DNA of 64,000 nucleotides from NCBI GenBank assembly GCA_938743325.2, contig OW568873.1:248001-312000 (forward strand), written 5' to 3'. Source of the DNA: Pycnococcus provasolii. Taxonomy: Eukaryota > Chlorophyta > Pseudoscourfieldiophyceae > Pseudoscourfieldiales > Pycnococcaceae. Positions 9,742 through 20,362 of this stretch are shown here, one piece after another. Position numbers and translations under genes: made by a program. How positions within the stretch are numbered: the first letter of the stretch is position 1; every line of letters begins with the position of its first letter. Below the pieces are notes generated by a model, which ran no database searches, had not been told where the DNA came from, and worked only from the letters and a program-made list of their open reading frames with translations.

Positions 9742-11889
9742 ATGCTCCGAACCTTTTCGACGTTTTGGGAAGCGTTCGGCGAGGTAAGAGCTCACCTACT
9801 TGATGTGCCTGAGAAGGATGATGAGGGGGAGGATATTGACGACGAGATTGATGATGTCGATTGGTCTTGGTCCGATGATGAGAAGGAGAAGGATCATGAG
9901 CTTGCGGTGGTTCCGGCGAGTGCGAGTGCGAGTGCGAGTGCGGCGAGTGCGAGTGCGAGTGCGGCGAGTGCGAGTGCGAGTGCGAGTGCGGCGAGTGCGG
10001 CGAGTGCGAGTGCAGGCACAAGGCTTCTTCTCACAAAGCCAGGAAGCATTGTGAGCATTGTTGGGACCACGTTCGACTCCCGCGAGGACGCACTCCGGGG
10101 CGCGAGGGAGGCTCATCCAGGAAAGAGTCTTGTCCAAGTGCCTGGCTCAAACAACGCGTCCATCAGGCTTAGATGCCGCGACGCGGTGGACGTGACAGCG
10201 ACGAAGGAGGCACGCGCTGGGGCGAAGCGAGGCAGCTATCAGGCACAGAAGATTGTTTGGAAGTCCAAAGGCTGTCCAGGCGGGAGCTCCTTAACGCGGG
10301 AACGGAAGTGCGCCGACGTGCACAATCCGTGGACGCTGGTGAAGGTTACCCCTCACGTGAACTGCGGGGGGCAGCAGAACCTGACGGCGAAAGAACTCGC
10401 AGCACTCTGTGAGCGTAAGGTCAGACAGAACCGCGGAATAAGTGCATCGGACCTGCTGTCGCACGTTGCGGAGGATAGGCCGAACGTCGTTGTCCCGGCC
10501 CGTCGCACGATAATGAACGCCAAGCACATAGTGCTCGACCTGCTCGACGAGGCGTACGACGATAGCTTCAGCGCCTTCAAGCGTTGGGGGCGCCTCGCGA
10601 CCGAAGCGACGCCCGGGGCCACGTTCGACATGAACGTCCTGCCAGCTACGAGCACGTTCGACTCGGCATTCTTCGCTGTACCCGCCGACAGCCTCGCGGA
10701 TGCAGTCTTGCCGGTAGGAGCGCTGGACGGTGCACATTCGAAGCACCGCTATTACAAGGGCGTGTACCTCACCCTCACCGTGATGACGCCTGAGGGAACG
10801 ATCCTCCTCCTCGCTTGGGCATGTGTTCCTTCAGAGAGCACCGCATCGTGGACGTGGTTCCTAAGGAACTGCGCTCGCGCAGGATTGACCAGATTCTTCG
10901 CGAACAAAGTGATCTTTAGCGACAGGGACAAAGGATTAGCAGCAGCACTCGCGGCCGTGTTTCCTGACGCATTCAGCTTTTGGTGCGCATGGCACTTGCT
11001 CCAGAATCTGTACAAGGTTGTGAAGGGCAACAGAGCATGCCTTGGCCACCGAGCCTTTCTATTCTGGGCTGTGGTGAAAGCGGTTACACGCGACGACTAC
11101 GACGAGGCAATGCAGAACCTGCGGGCAAGCAGCCATGCTGCACACGCGTACTTGGCAAAACTCGACATATGCCGTTACTCTGTCTTCGCGGCGAACGAGG
11201 CAGGCGTTGCCTTGCACGGCAGGGTGACGAGTCAGTTCGCAGAGAGCATCAACGCAGCCATGAGCAAGACGTGCAAGAGCGCACGCTTCCTCCCGCCGCT
11301 TGGATTTTTTCAAGAGGCGCACGTCCGTGTCGTCAACCAGCTTGCTGAGTTTCATAGGCGCGTGAGCGCTGATACGACATCGATTTTGCTGGACCGTGCG
11401 ACGACTTTGCTGGAGAAGAGCCTCCAAGATGCTGCGCATTTGAAGGTCACGTGGTCCTCTCCGACGACCGCCCTCGTCGTCGATGACGTCCAAACCGTGA
11501 CAGTGCGGATGCCGGTGGATGATGACATCGTGACGTCTCTCGAATGCGCGTGCGGAATCTACTCACAGTACGGAGTGCCGTGTCCGCACCAAGTTGCTGC
11601 AGCAAAGCATCGCGGGAAGGGCTTTGACTACGCTGATTTCGCTACGCTGCATGTGAAGGCATACCACCAGCGCATAAATGCGGTTGCAGCCGTGTCAACA
11701 TGCATCGTATGCGCGCCGTCGATTGACGGCGACGTGCTTGGCTTGAAGCCGGACGAAGCAGACGGGAAGATCACACCGCCGCCGCGACGCGACTTGAAGA
11801 AGAAGAAGGGACCTTCTTCGAAGCACAAGCGCATGAAAGGTGCGATGGAGCTGAACGATAAGAAGGGCAAGGGGAAGCAACACGCGTAG
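9742..11889 (+). CDS. Mutator-like (MULE) transposase with SWIM zinc finger
   Basis: A 715-residue cut-and-paste transposase starting at an ATG. An acidic N-terminus is followed by an (Ala-Ser)n run at about residues 60-92, encoded by a hexanucleotide repeat, and then a basic Cys-containing DNA-binding region. The DDE core shows LDGAHSK near residue 327 (first Asp), the SDRDKGL motif near 392 (second Asp) followed by the C-x-W-H-L-x-x-N helix, and FAESINA near 500 (catalytic Glu). The SWIM zinc finger (CACGIYSQYGVPCPH, CxC...CxH) lies near 602-617. The C-terminus is Lys-rich and probably nuclear-localising. The gene is undamaged and sits between perfect inverted repeats, so it is plausibly functional. 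Confidence 0.93.
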   Translation: MLRTFSTFWEAFGEVRAHLLDVPEKDDEGEDIDDEIDDVDWSWSDDEKEKDHELAVVPASASASASAASASASAASASASASAASAASASAGTRLLLTKPGSIVSIVGTTFDSREDALRGAREAHPGKSLVQVPGSNNASIRLRCRDAVDVTATKEARAGAKRGSYQAQKIVWKSKGCPGGSSLTRERKCADVHNPWTLVKVTPHVNCGGQQNLTAKELAALCERKVRQNRGISASDLLSHVAEDRPNVVVPARRTIMNAKHIVLDLLDEAYDDSFSAFKRWGRLATEATPGATFDMNVLPATSTFDSAFFAVPADSLADAVLPVGALDGAHSKHRYYKGVYLTLTVMTPEGTILLLAWACVPSESTASWTWFLRNCARAGLTRFFANKVIFSDRDKGLAAALAAVFPDAFSFWCAWHLLQNLYKVVKGNRACLGHRAFLFWAVVKAVTRDDYDEAMQNLRASSHAAHAYLAKLDICRYSVFAANEAGVALHGRVTSQFAESINAAMSKTCKSARFLPPLGFFQEAHVRVVNQLAEFHRRVSADTTSILLDRATTLLEKSLQDAAHLKVTWSSPTTALVVDDVQTVTVRMPVDDDIVTSLECACGIYSQYGVPCPHQVAAAKHRGKGFDYADFATLHVKAYHQRINAVAAVSTCIVCAPSIDGDVLGLKPDEADGKITPPPRRDLKKKKGPSSKHKRMKGAMELNDKKGKGKQHA
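9916..10018 (+). repeat. GAGTGC hexanucleotide repeat inside the transposase
   Basis: Tandem gcgagt/gagtgc units encode an Ala-Ser dipeptide run of about 33 residues near the transposase N-terminus. Confidence 0.9.
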
Positions 11890-11969
11890 AAGTATAGGAT
11901 TGTGGGTGGGATGATAACGGCAAAGTAACAAAAAAAAAGGGGGGTAACAGAGTTCCACATACTTAACCA

Positions 11970-12135
11970 CTGGTCAGAGTGTAAGTAGTGTAAGGTGTGT
12001 AAGTAGTGTAAGGTGTCTGCTCCGTGCGCGCGGCCTAAGGCTCCATACCGGGGCGCGCAAGGCGCGCGCCCCGGTGTTCCCGCCTTGTGCCGTGCTCCTC
12101 CGCAGACACCTTACACACCTTACACTACTACTAGG
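11970..12135. repeat. Large imperfect inverted repeat with GC hairpin core
   Basis: The left arm (two copies of agtagtgtaaggtgt ending in ctgctcc) pairs with the right arm at about 12108-12132. Inside it, 12047-12058 and 12064-12075 form a perfect 12-bp GC-rich stem with a 5-base loop. The structure lies between the transposase stop and the right inverted repeat. Confidence 0.85.
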
Positions 12136-12292
12136 ACTTAAAAGACACCAAGCAACGCAAAAAAAAGACTCATTTTCATGCCACGTGTATGTGCATTCAA
12201 GATCGGTGACACAAATTGCGATTTTGGCGTTAACGGACTAAATCCGAACCCAGCGGACAACCCTTGACAACGGGGATAGGGCGGAAGTTATA

Positions 12293-12372
12293 GGTTTTAG
12301 GGATTAGGGTGTAGGGTTAGGGATTAGGGTGTAGGGTTAGGGATTAGGGTGTAGGGTTAGGTCTAGGGTTAG
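12293..12372 (+). repeat. Degenerate telomere-like array in the MULE
   Basis: About ten units alternating ggattagggtgtagggtta with standard TTAGGG. The array runs directly into the right inverted repeat. Confidence 0.9.
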
Positions 12373-12430
12373 GAAAAACCTATAATCTGGCCAAAAACAG
12401 CGATTTTGGCCTATAATCTGGCCATTTCTC
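12364..12430 (-). repeat. MULE right terminal inverted repeat
   Basis: 67 bp, exact reverse complement of 9397-9463. Confidence 0.93.
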
Positions 12431-12440
12431 CACCTTGCCT
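12431..12440 (+). repeat. Target site duplication, right copy
   Basis: caccttgcct directly follows the right inverted repeat and matches 9387-9396. Confidence 0.85.
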
Positions 12441-12971
12441 ACCTACCCCAATACAGTAGGGTGAGACACACACGGGTCCACCGTTTCAAGCCTGTCCTGT
12501 GCACACTCCACATGGACAAGGTCACTCCACAGACCACAGCGAGAACTCGTGAACTCGACACACAAGTCATTGAAGGCAACGGGTAAAGGTGAACTCCCCC
12601 GACGGTCAAGTCGGTCAGACGGGTCCCGAGAACGGATTGAAGGGAACCACGCGAAAAATATCTACCACGAAAAGCAGTTAGTCTATGATACGGTAAAGTA
12701 CACGAAATCTGGTGTAGTGAAACTCCTACGATCGTAGTACTAGTGATACTTACTACGATAGACTGGTCTACGCTTAGTAGGTACTGTACTGTACAGTGCA
12801 TAGTTGGTAAGTACCACTACAGTATATAGTCATTGAATGAGCAAATCTCGCACGTGATCACACGCGGCAGTTACACGTTCTTCTTCCAGAATCCTCTTTC
12901 TCCAACTTTTTCTCTCTTCCTTTTTCTTTTCTCAGTCCACTTATAATAGGCTTCGATTTCTCGTACGTTCT
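12441..12971. other. Intergenic, small palindromes only
   Basis: No gene supported. Bases 12730-12830 are rich in short gtac- and tagtac-type palindromes such as gtactgtactgtacagt. The right part is the 3' flank of the alpha-amylase gene. Confidence 0.4.
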
Positions 12972-15900
12972 TCACTCAACATCTTCCACGTCGTCGTCGT
13001 CGCCCTCGTATCCAAGCTTCCACCAAACCGCCCAGTCGCCGTCGCCAGTAATCATCTCCCACCCTTCGCCGCCGCCGTCGAAGTGGCCAGGGCCCATCTT
13101 CATGCGAATGCGGCCGTCGTGACCGCCAATCTCGGCGGCGTACACGGTGCGATCAGCGACGAGAATCTTCACGCTGCTGCGGCAGTGGACGCCAACCTTC
13201 TGGCGCGCACTCACGAGGCGCTGCATAGCGGCATAATAGCGGTCGCCCCACATGAACGCGTGGTCCCAGAAGATGGCGGGAGTGCCCGGGTGCGTGAGCA
13301 CGTAGCAGTATCCCTCGAGCTCCTTGCCGCGTGGGAACACCCAGTGCGCCTGCGTGCTGCCCGTGTCGTGGTTCTCGATGAACGTGACAGATCGGCTTGG
13401 CCACCACCCAACCATGCCAGGCGGCTGTCCCTTGGCGTCGCAGAGGCGCCAGTACTCGCATCGCTCCACCGCGGCATGCAAGATGCCCTTCGTCGTCACG
13501 TCGAACGCCGAACACTTGCCCTCCGTCTTGTTGACCCAGTCGATGATTCGCTGCCGGTGAGCATCCTGGTTGTGATCCGGCGCGCCATCCATGCCGCTGT
13601 AGCTGAGCGCATCCCAGAACTCGCCAACGGCAAACTCCGCCTCCGACGACTCGATGTAATTCTTAGCGAACACTCCGTCGAAGCCGCGCACGTAGTCGAA
13701 GCGCCAGCCGTCGTAGCCAACCTCGTCTCGCAGCCAGTTGAGCCACTCGGCAATGTCGCGCTGCACGATGTCCTGCGAGTGGTCGATGTTAGGAGCCGCA
13801 TTGAAGAGGTCACCCGTTCCCCGTCTGCCACGCCCGCGGTAGTGGCGGTCGTCCGAGCAGATCGCGGAGGCATCCCACGCGACCTTGCCAGGCTTCGTGT
13901 CCGAGCCGAAGACGTTCCAGATACCGTCGTGGTCCTGCTTCGAGGCGCAGCGGTGGTTTAGCACCGCATCACCGAGGGTACGAATGCCAAGCTCCTGGTA
14001 CGCCGCGACGCAGTTCACGAGGTCGTCGAGCGTTCCGTACTCCGTGTCGAGGTGATACAGGTCGCGCGGCATGTAGCCCTCGGGCGACACGCTGTCCGTC
14101 ATCGGCGGCAGCCAGATGAGCGTGGCACCGAGACGCTTCGTGTCCGCGGCACGCGTGGCGAGGTGCGTGTACCAGTTGCCCGTTCCCGAGTTCTTTGCCC
14201 TCCATCGGCAGCTCTCCCAGTTGAAACCCTGAAGCAGCACCTCGCGGCCCGTTCCTGTGCCGCTCACGGGTTCGTGAACCCCTGGAATTGGCGTCGCCAC
14301 CTCGGCTTCCTCTTCCACCTCGGCTTCCTCCTCCACCACCTCGGACGGCTTGACGATGATCGTGGGCGATGGCTTCGCGATGGTGGGAGCTGCAGCAGCG
14401 GGAGTCACGGTGGCGGCGGCGGCGGCGGCAGGAGCAGCTCCAGCCGTGGCACCCTGACCCTTTTGGATCGTCTCCGCGCGCTTTGCTCGGTTCTTCATTC
14501 GCATCTCCCTCTTCGTCTCACGCTCTGCTTCCCTCTCCTCGCGCTTCTTGCGCTCCTCCTCCTCGCGAGCTCGACGCTCCGCCTCGAGCTTCTGCTGGCG
14601 CTTGCGCATGAGATCCTCCGGTGGCATGACCTCGTGATCGAAGAAGGCATCCCAGACGGGCTTGACGTCAGCTAGATCCACCTTGTCAATCGTGCCAGCA
14701 TCACCAGCCAGGCTGAATCGCTCATAGATCTCGGCAAATGACGCGTCCGCCGCAAGGGCGGGAATGTTCACACGCATCTCCTCGGGCAGCGGAGGCACCT
14801 CGTCGTCGTCGCCGCTCAGGCCGTACATCTTCGTGGAAGCGTCGCTCATGGCTAGCCTGACGAGCGCGTCGCCGAACGTCGGCGGTCCGCGCGCGGCGCG
14901 CGCCGCGGCACGCTCCTCCGCCGCCTTCTTGGCAGCATCTCGCTCGGCACGCCGCTCCTGGCGCCGCCGTTCTTTGGCCGCCGCGCGTGCCTGCTTTGCG
15001 GCGGCAGCCTTAGCCTGCGTATGCTTCGCCTCCTTCTCCTCCGCCGTCTCCTTGCGCGCCATCGCCCCAGCTGCCCACGGTAGGATGGGGATCCACCCGT
15101 TGTACGCCGCCTCCACGGGCGTCCACGACGACGCCTTCGCTGCCGCCACCTTGGCACGCGCGATCGCGGCAGTTGTCTCCTCCTCCAACTTGAGAATGGC
15201 ATCCTCCTCGCCGTCGTCGGAGTCGGAGTCGGAGTCGGAGTCGAACACCTTGTTCTCCTCGTCGAACTGTCCGCTCGTGTTGGGCGGTGGCGACGGGATG
15301 GGAACGACGAAGTCGCCACCCATGCAGTCGAACCACCTCGAGTCGTCCTGCAGGTCGCGAAGCACGAAGCGCACCGCCTGCGCCGCGGGTCGACGGTGGC
15401 TTCCCATGGGAACGAACACGCACGTTCCATGGTTCATGGACGTTCGCGCGGCGCGATCCTCGTACGGCGACGTGCCACTGGGCCAGCACTTTTCGGGAGG
15501 TGTGGCCCACACGTCGTTGCGTCCTCCGAGCGGCACGACGCCCCAGTGGAGGAGCAGGTCGCGATCTCCAAATTCCGCGCAGATGGTGCACCCAAGAGCC
15601 TCCTCGCACTCCTCGTCGTCGGGCTCGCATCCCTTGCAGTTGGCATTTGCATTGCCGTTTCCGTTCTTCTGAGCCTGCTGCTGCTTCTCGTCGAGCGACA
15701 CAGGTGCGGCACGCGTGACGGTGGCACACACGCGTCCTTCGCGAGGCTCGAAGCACTCGCGAGACAGAAGTTTCATGCCAACGGGCTTCCACCCGTCATC
15801 CTCCGGCGGCGGAGGGGGCGGAGGGGGGTGATGAATTGTCGTCGCGGACGCCTTGGCATTCTTGCTGCTCTTCTTGTTGGCATCTGGGGCATCTGACGAC

Positions 15901-17021
15901 GACCCCTTGAGCAGGTCTCCGAACGTGTCGATTGCCGCGGCAAGAAACCCTCTTGACGAGTTTTCGTCACCGTCGTGACCTTCGCTCGAGGATGCGGAAG
16001 AGGATTCCTCCTCGAGCTCGAGCGCGTACGCCGACATGCGCTCCGACCACGACACGGGAAGTGGCACGACAAAGTCCGTCTCGCCGTCGTCCTTGATCCA
16101 CTGCCGTCCTCCGTCTGTGAGGCAGAACTTCACCGCAGCCGGGCTAGTCGGTCCGTAGAAGGTGAGCGTCGTGCTTGACGTGTCCTGCGTGCTGGACCGC
16201 TGCATGGGCGTCGTGGCCGCGGCTGCGGACAGCACCGACTGCTCTCCCCCCGAGATCGTTTCGGGTAGGTAAGTTTCGTCAGGACGCGTCCACGGCGCAT
16301 CCGCGACGGATGCGCACAAGTCTTTCGTGGTTGCGTGTCCTCTCGCGACGACGGCGGCGTCGACGCATCCCCAGTGCAGCTTCCAGTCCCCTGGCAGGTC
16401 CGTGGCGATGTGCACGCGCCAGTGCTGCGTGGCGTCGTTCTTCTCCACGAAGCACGCGACGTGGCGCGTGACGCGGTCGTCGTAGTTGACGCGGTGAACG
16501 CTGCGGTGCACCTCCACGAGCTCCGTCATGGTAACTGTGCCTGTCGACGTGGACGACGACGGGACGCTCGTTGTGGGTGCGGACCCGAGTGTTGTCGTGG
16601 AGGAGGAGCTGCTCCCGTTGGTTTGTTCTGCTGCTGCTGCTGCTGCTGCTGCTGCGTTATTATTTGTGGCAGACTCTCCGTTCGTTGGAGCAGCAGCTTC
16701 CTGCTGCTGCTGCTGCGACGACGACGACGACTTGGACGTGTGCGCGGCGCGCGTGACGAGAGAAGCAGCACGCTTTTGTCCTCCAAGGCTTGCTCCCGTA
16801 TTATTATTCTTGGCGCCCGATCTCGAGGAGACGGCTGCATGTGCCACGGAAGAAGAAGGACGAGCAAGAGAGCGAGCAGACGCTCTAGAGGTGGCCTGCC
16901 TCCTCTTCTTATTCATATTAGCTGCCACCTTTACATTTATAGGTGCTGCAGATGACACAAAAGGAGCCGATGATGAGCTCGCACATGACGCTCCAAGGGA
17001 GGAGGCATGTGCGAGCATCAT
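12972..17021 (-). CDS. AMY3: Plastid alpha-amylase, AMY3-like, with tandem CBM45-type starch-binding domains
   Basis: About 1,349 residues, starting at the first ATG (17021; the frame is open to 17045 without ATG). The first ~70 residues are Ser/Ala/Arg-rich and suit a chloroplast transit peptide. Two starch-binding modules follow, recognised by K/LLHWG near residues 215 and 490 and by conserved W...P...P spacing, as in CBM45 of plant AMY3 and glucan water dikinase. A charged Lys/Glu/Arg/Ala helical region (about 640-880) links to the GH13 catalytic domain from about 925. Its catalytic residues are visible: Asp nucleophile in GWRFDYV (~1107), Glu acid in VGEFWD (~1131) and Asp in FIENHD (~1214). 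It hydrolyses alpha-1,4-glucan bonds in starch. The length exceeds plant AMY3 (about 890) because of the linkers and coiled coil. Confidence 0.92.
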   Translation of the reverse strand: MMLAHASSLGASCASSSSAPFVSSAAPINVKVAANMNKKRRQATSRASARSLARPSSSVAHAAVSSRSGAKNNNTGASLGGQKRAASLVTRAAHTSKSSSSSQQQQQEAAAPTNGESATNNNAAAAAAAAAEQTNGSSSSSTTTLGSAPTTSVPSSSTSTGTVTMTELVEVHRSVHRVNYDDRVTRHVACFVEKNDATQHWRVHIATDLPGDWKLHWGCVDAAVVARGHATTKDLCASVADAPWTRPDETYLPETISGGEQSVLSAAAATTPMQRSSTQDTSSTTLTFYGPTSPAAVKFCLTDGGRQWIKDDGETDFVVPLPVSWSERMSAYALELEEESSSASSSEGHDGDENSSRGFLAAAIDTFGDLLKGSSSDAPDANKKSSKNAKASATTIHHPPPPPPPPEDDGWKPVGMKLLSRECFEPREGRVCATVTRAAPVSLDEKQQQAQKNGNGNANANCKGCEPDDEECEEALGCTICAEFGDRDLLLHWGVVPLGGRNDVWATPPEKCWPSGTSPYEDRAARTSMNHGTCVFVPMGSHRRPAAQAVRFVLRDLQDDSRWFDCMGGDFVVPIPSPPPNTSGQFDEENKVFDSDSDSDSDDGEEDAILKLEEETTAAIARAKVAAAKASSWTPVEAAYNGWIPILPWAAGAMARKETAEEKEAKHTQAKAAAAKQARAAAKERRRQERRAERDAAKKAAEERAAARAARGPPTFGDALVRLAMSDASTKMYGLSGDDDEVPPLPEEMRVNIPALAADASFAEIYERFSLAGDAGTIDKVDLADVKPVWDAFFDHEVMPPEDLMRKRQQKLEAERRAREEEERKKREEREAERETKREMRMKNRAKRAETIQKGQGATAGAAPAAAAAATVTPAAAAPTIAKPSPTIIVKPSEVVEEEAEVEEEAEVATPIPGVHEPVSGTGTGREVLLQGFNWESCRWRAKNSGTGNWYTHLATRAADTKRLGATLIWLPPMTDSVSPEGYMPRDLYHLDTEYGTLDDLVNCVAAYQELGIRTLGDAVLNHRCASKQDHDGIWNVFGSDTKPGKVAWDASAICSDDRHYRGRGRRGTGDLFNAAPNIDHSQDIVQRDIAEWLNWLRDEVGYDGWRFDYVRGFDGVFAKNYIESSEAEFAVGEFWDALSYSGMDGAPDHNQDAHRQRIIDWVNKTEGKCSAFDVTTKGILHAAVERCEYWRLCDAKGQPPGMVGWWPSRSVTFIENHDTGSTQAHWVFPRGKELEGYCYVLTHPGTPAIFWDHAFMWGDRYYAAMQRLVSARQKVGVHCRSSVKILVADRTVYAAEIGGHDGRIRMKMGPGHFDGGGEGWEMITGDGDWAVWWKLGYEGDDDDVEDVE

Positions 17022-19107
<2,086 letters not shown>

Positions 19108-19229
19108 AGTATGGGTCAGGGAAACCAAGAACATTAAAAAAAAACCAAGGTTTTTTGTAAAGAGAGCAAACAAAACATTTTCAACAAGAAAAACATGTAC
19201 ACAATATTACTTGTTTTATTGTTTTCAAC

Positions 19230-20090
19230 TCACTTGGACGGTACACCAGCGGCAGCTGTCTCTGACGGCGTGTCGTCATCGCCTTCACTCGCAGAACAGT
19301 CGATGATTTCGAACAGGAACGAGTTGTTCGTGTAGATGTCAATGTCCGCCGCGATTTCCATCGCCCGCCTTGCCACCTGTTCAGCGTCCAAGTCCTCGCG
19401 GTCAATCAAGGCGCGCGCCGCGGCCAGCGCGTAGCTCCCTCCACTTCCAATGGCGCACACACCCTGCGGCGGGTCGATGACGTCGCCGTTTCCCGTAACC
19501 TGCAGCGTGACACTCTTATCTGCCACGATGAGCGTTGCGTCGAGTCGGCGGAGAAACTTATCCGTTCGCCAGTCTTTGGCGAGTTCCACCGCCGCTCTCG
19601 TCAGCTGGCCTGGATATTCGTCCAGCCTGTGTTCGAGTCTCTCGAAGAGCGTGAATGCGTCCGCCGTTGCGCCAGCGAACCCACCTACCACCGCATCTTT
19701 TGACGACGGCTTCTGGGCCGAGGTTAGCGGTGCAACGGACTGCGTGGCTCTTTTCGTGAGCGACGTTTCGATTCTGCGTAGTTTGCGCACGTTGTGCTTG
19801 ACGACTTCGTTACCTGCGGTGCACTGTCCGTCAGCGGCAAGGACGACTTTGTCGTGTTTGCGCACGCACAAAACCGTCGTCGTGCGAACCTGCATCGGAC
19901 CAAACCCACAAGGTGTCAAAGGACCAAAAGCAGCAGCAGCACCACCACGCAGCAAGCCAAGCAGGCCAGACGCTGACGCTGACGCTGACGCAGACGCTGA
20001 CGCTGAGACACCTAGAGAGACGCCGCCGAGACCGAGACAACGGTGGCGCAGACTACTCATAAGGCTAAAAGAAGAGGCAGACTGCGCCAT
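19230..20090 (-). CDS. hslV: HslV (ClpQ) peptidase subunit, organelle-targeted
   Basis: A 286-residue threonine peptidase of the bacterial-type HslVU protease. The first ~65 residues form an organelle presequence with an (Ala-Ser)n run and a small, basic, hydroxylated composition. The mature part begins at [10 protein letters not shown], where the Thr after processing is the catalytic nucleophile. Other hallmarks are AADGQ-T-GN, the [18 protein letters not shown] segment, [21 protein letters not shown] and [17 protein letters not shown] short insertion (about 20 residues, after KLRRIE) is absent from the bacterial enzymes I know. It needs HslU, which is not in this window. HslV occurs in mitochondria of several protists; mitochondrial location is inferred. 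The start is the ATG at 20090. Confidence 0.93.
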   Translation of the reverse strand: MAQSASSFSLMSSLRHRCLGLGGVSLGVSASASASASASASGLLGLLRGGAAAAFGPLTPCGFGPMQVRTTTVLCVRKHDKVVLAADGQCTAGNEVVKHNVRKLRRIETSLTKRATQSVAPLTSAQKPSSKDAVVGGFAGATADAFTLFERLEHRLDEYPGQLTRAAVELAKDWRTDKFLRRLDATLIVADKSVTLQVTGNGDVIDPPQGVCAIGSGGSYALAAARALIDREDLDAEQVARRAMEIAADIDIYTNNSFLFEIIDCSASEGDDDTPSETAAAGVPSK

Positions 20091-20330
20091 GTTTGATAGG
20101 AATACCGCCAACCAAGAGCGAGCGACCTAAAAGGATTCGGCGGAGGGAAAGCCGAAAGCACAACTACTATACAGGAACTTGTGGCTGGCTGGCGACGAAA
20201 ACGAAGAAAGGGGACAGGCAAAACCCTAAAGTGGTAGTGGGGCAAACGGTCTCAAACGGTCTACCCTTAAACCCTAAAGTTAATAAAATTACAAAACCCC
20301 GACTAGGAAGTACTCCGACTCGGAATCATC

Positions 20331-20347
20331 GGGGGGGGGGGGGGGGG
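20331..20347 (+). repeat. Poly-G run
   Basis: Seventeen consecutive G residues between the HslV promoter region and the end of the oxidase gene. Confidence 0.9.
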
Positions 20348-20362
20348 AGGAAAAGCGCCATT

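Larger units (their letters stand above)
9397..12430 (+). mobile_element. Complete autonomous Mutator-like element (MULE)
   Basis: A 3,034-bp element bounded by perfect 67-bp terminal inverted repeats (9397-9463 and 12364-12430) and flanked by a 10-bp direct duplication, within the 8-11 bp size typical of the Mutator superfamily. It carries one intact transposase gene on the plus strand. Each inverted repeat contains the motif ggccagattatagg twice and ends inwards in telomere-like cctaaccctaa. A large inverted structure sits between the gene and the right end. Perfect end identity, an intact duplication and an open transposase indicate recent insertion, and the element may still be active. 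Confidence 0.93.
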
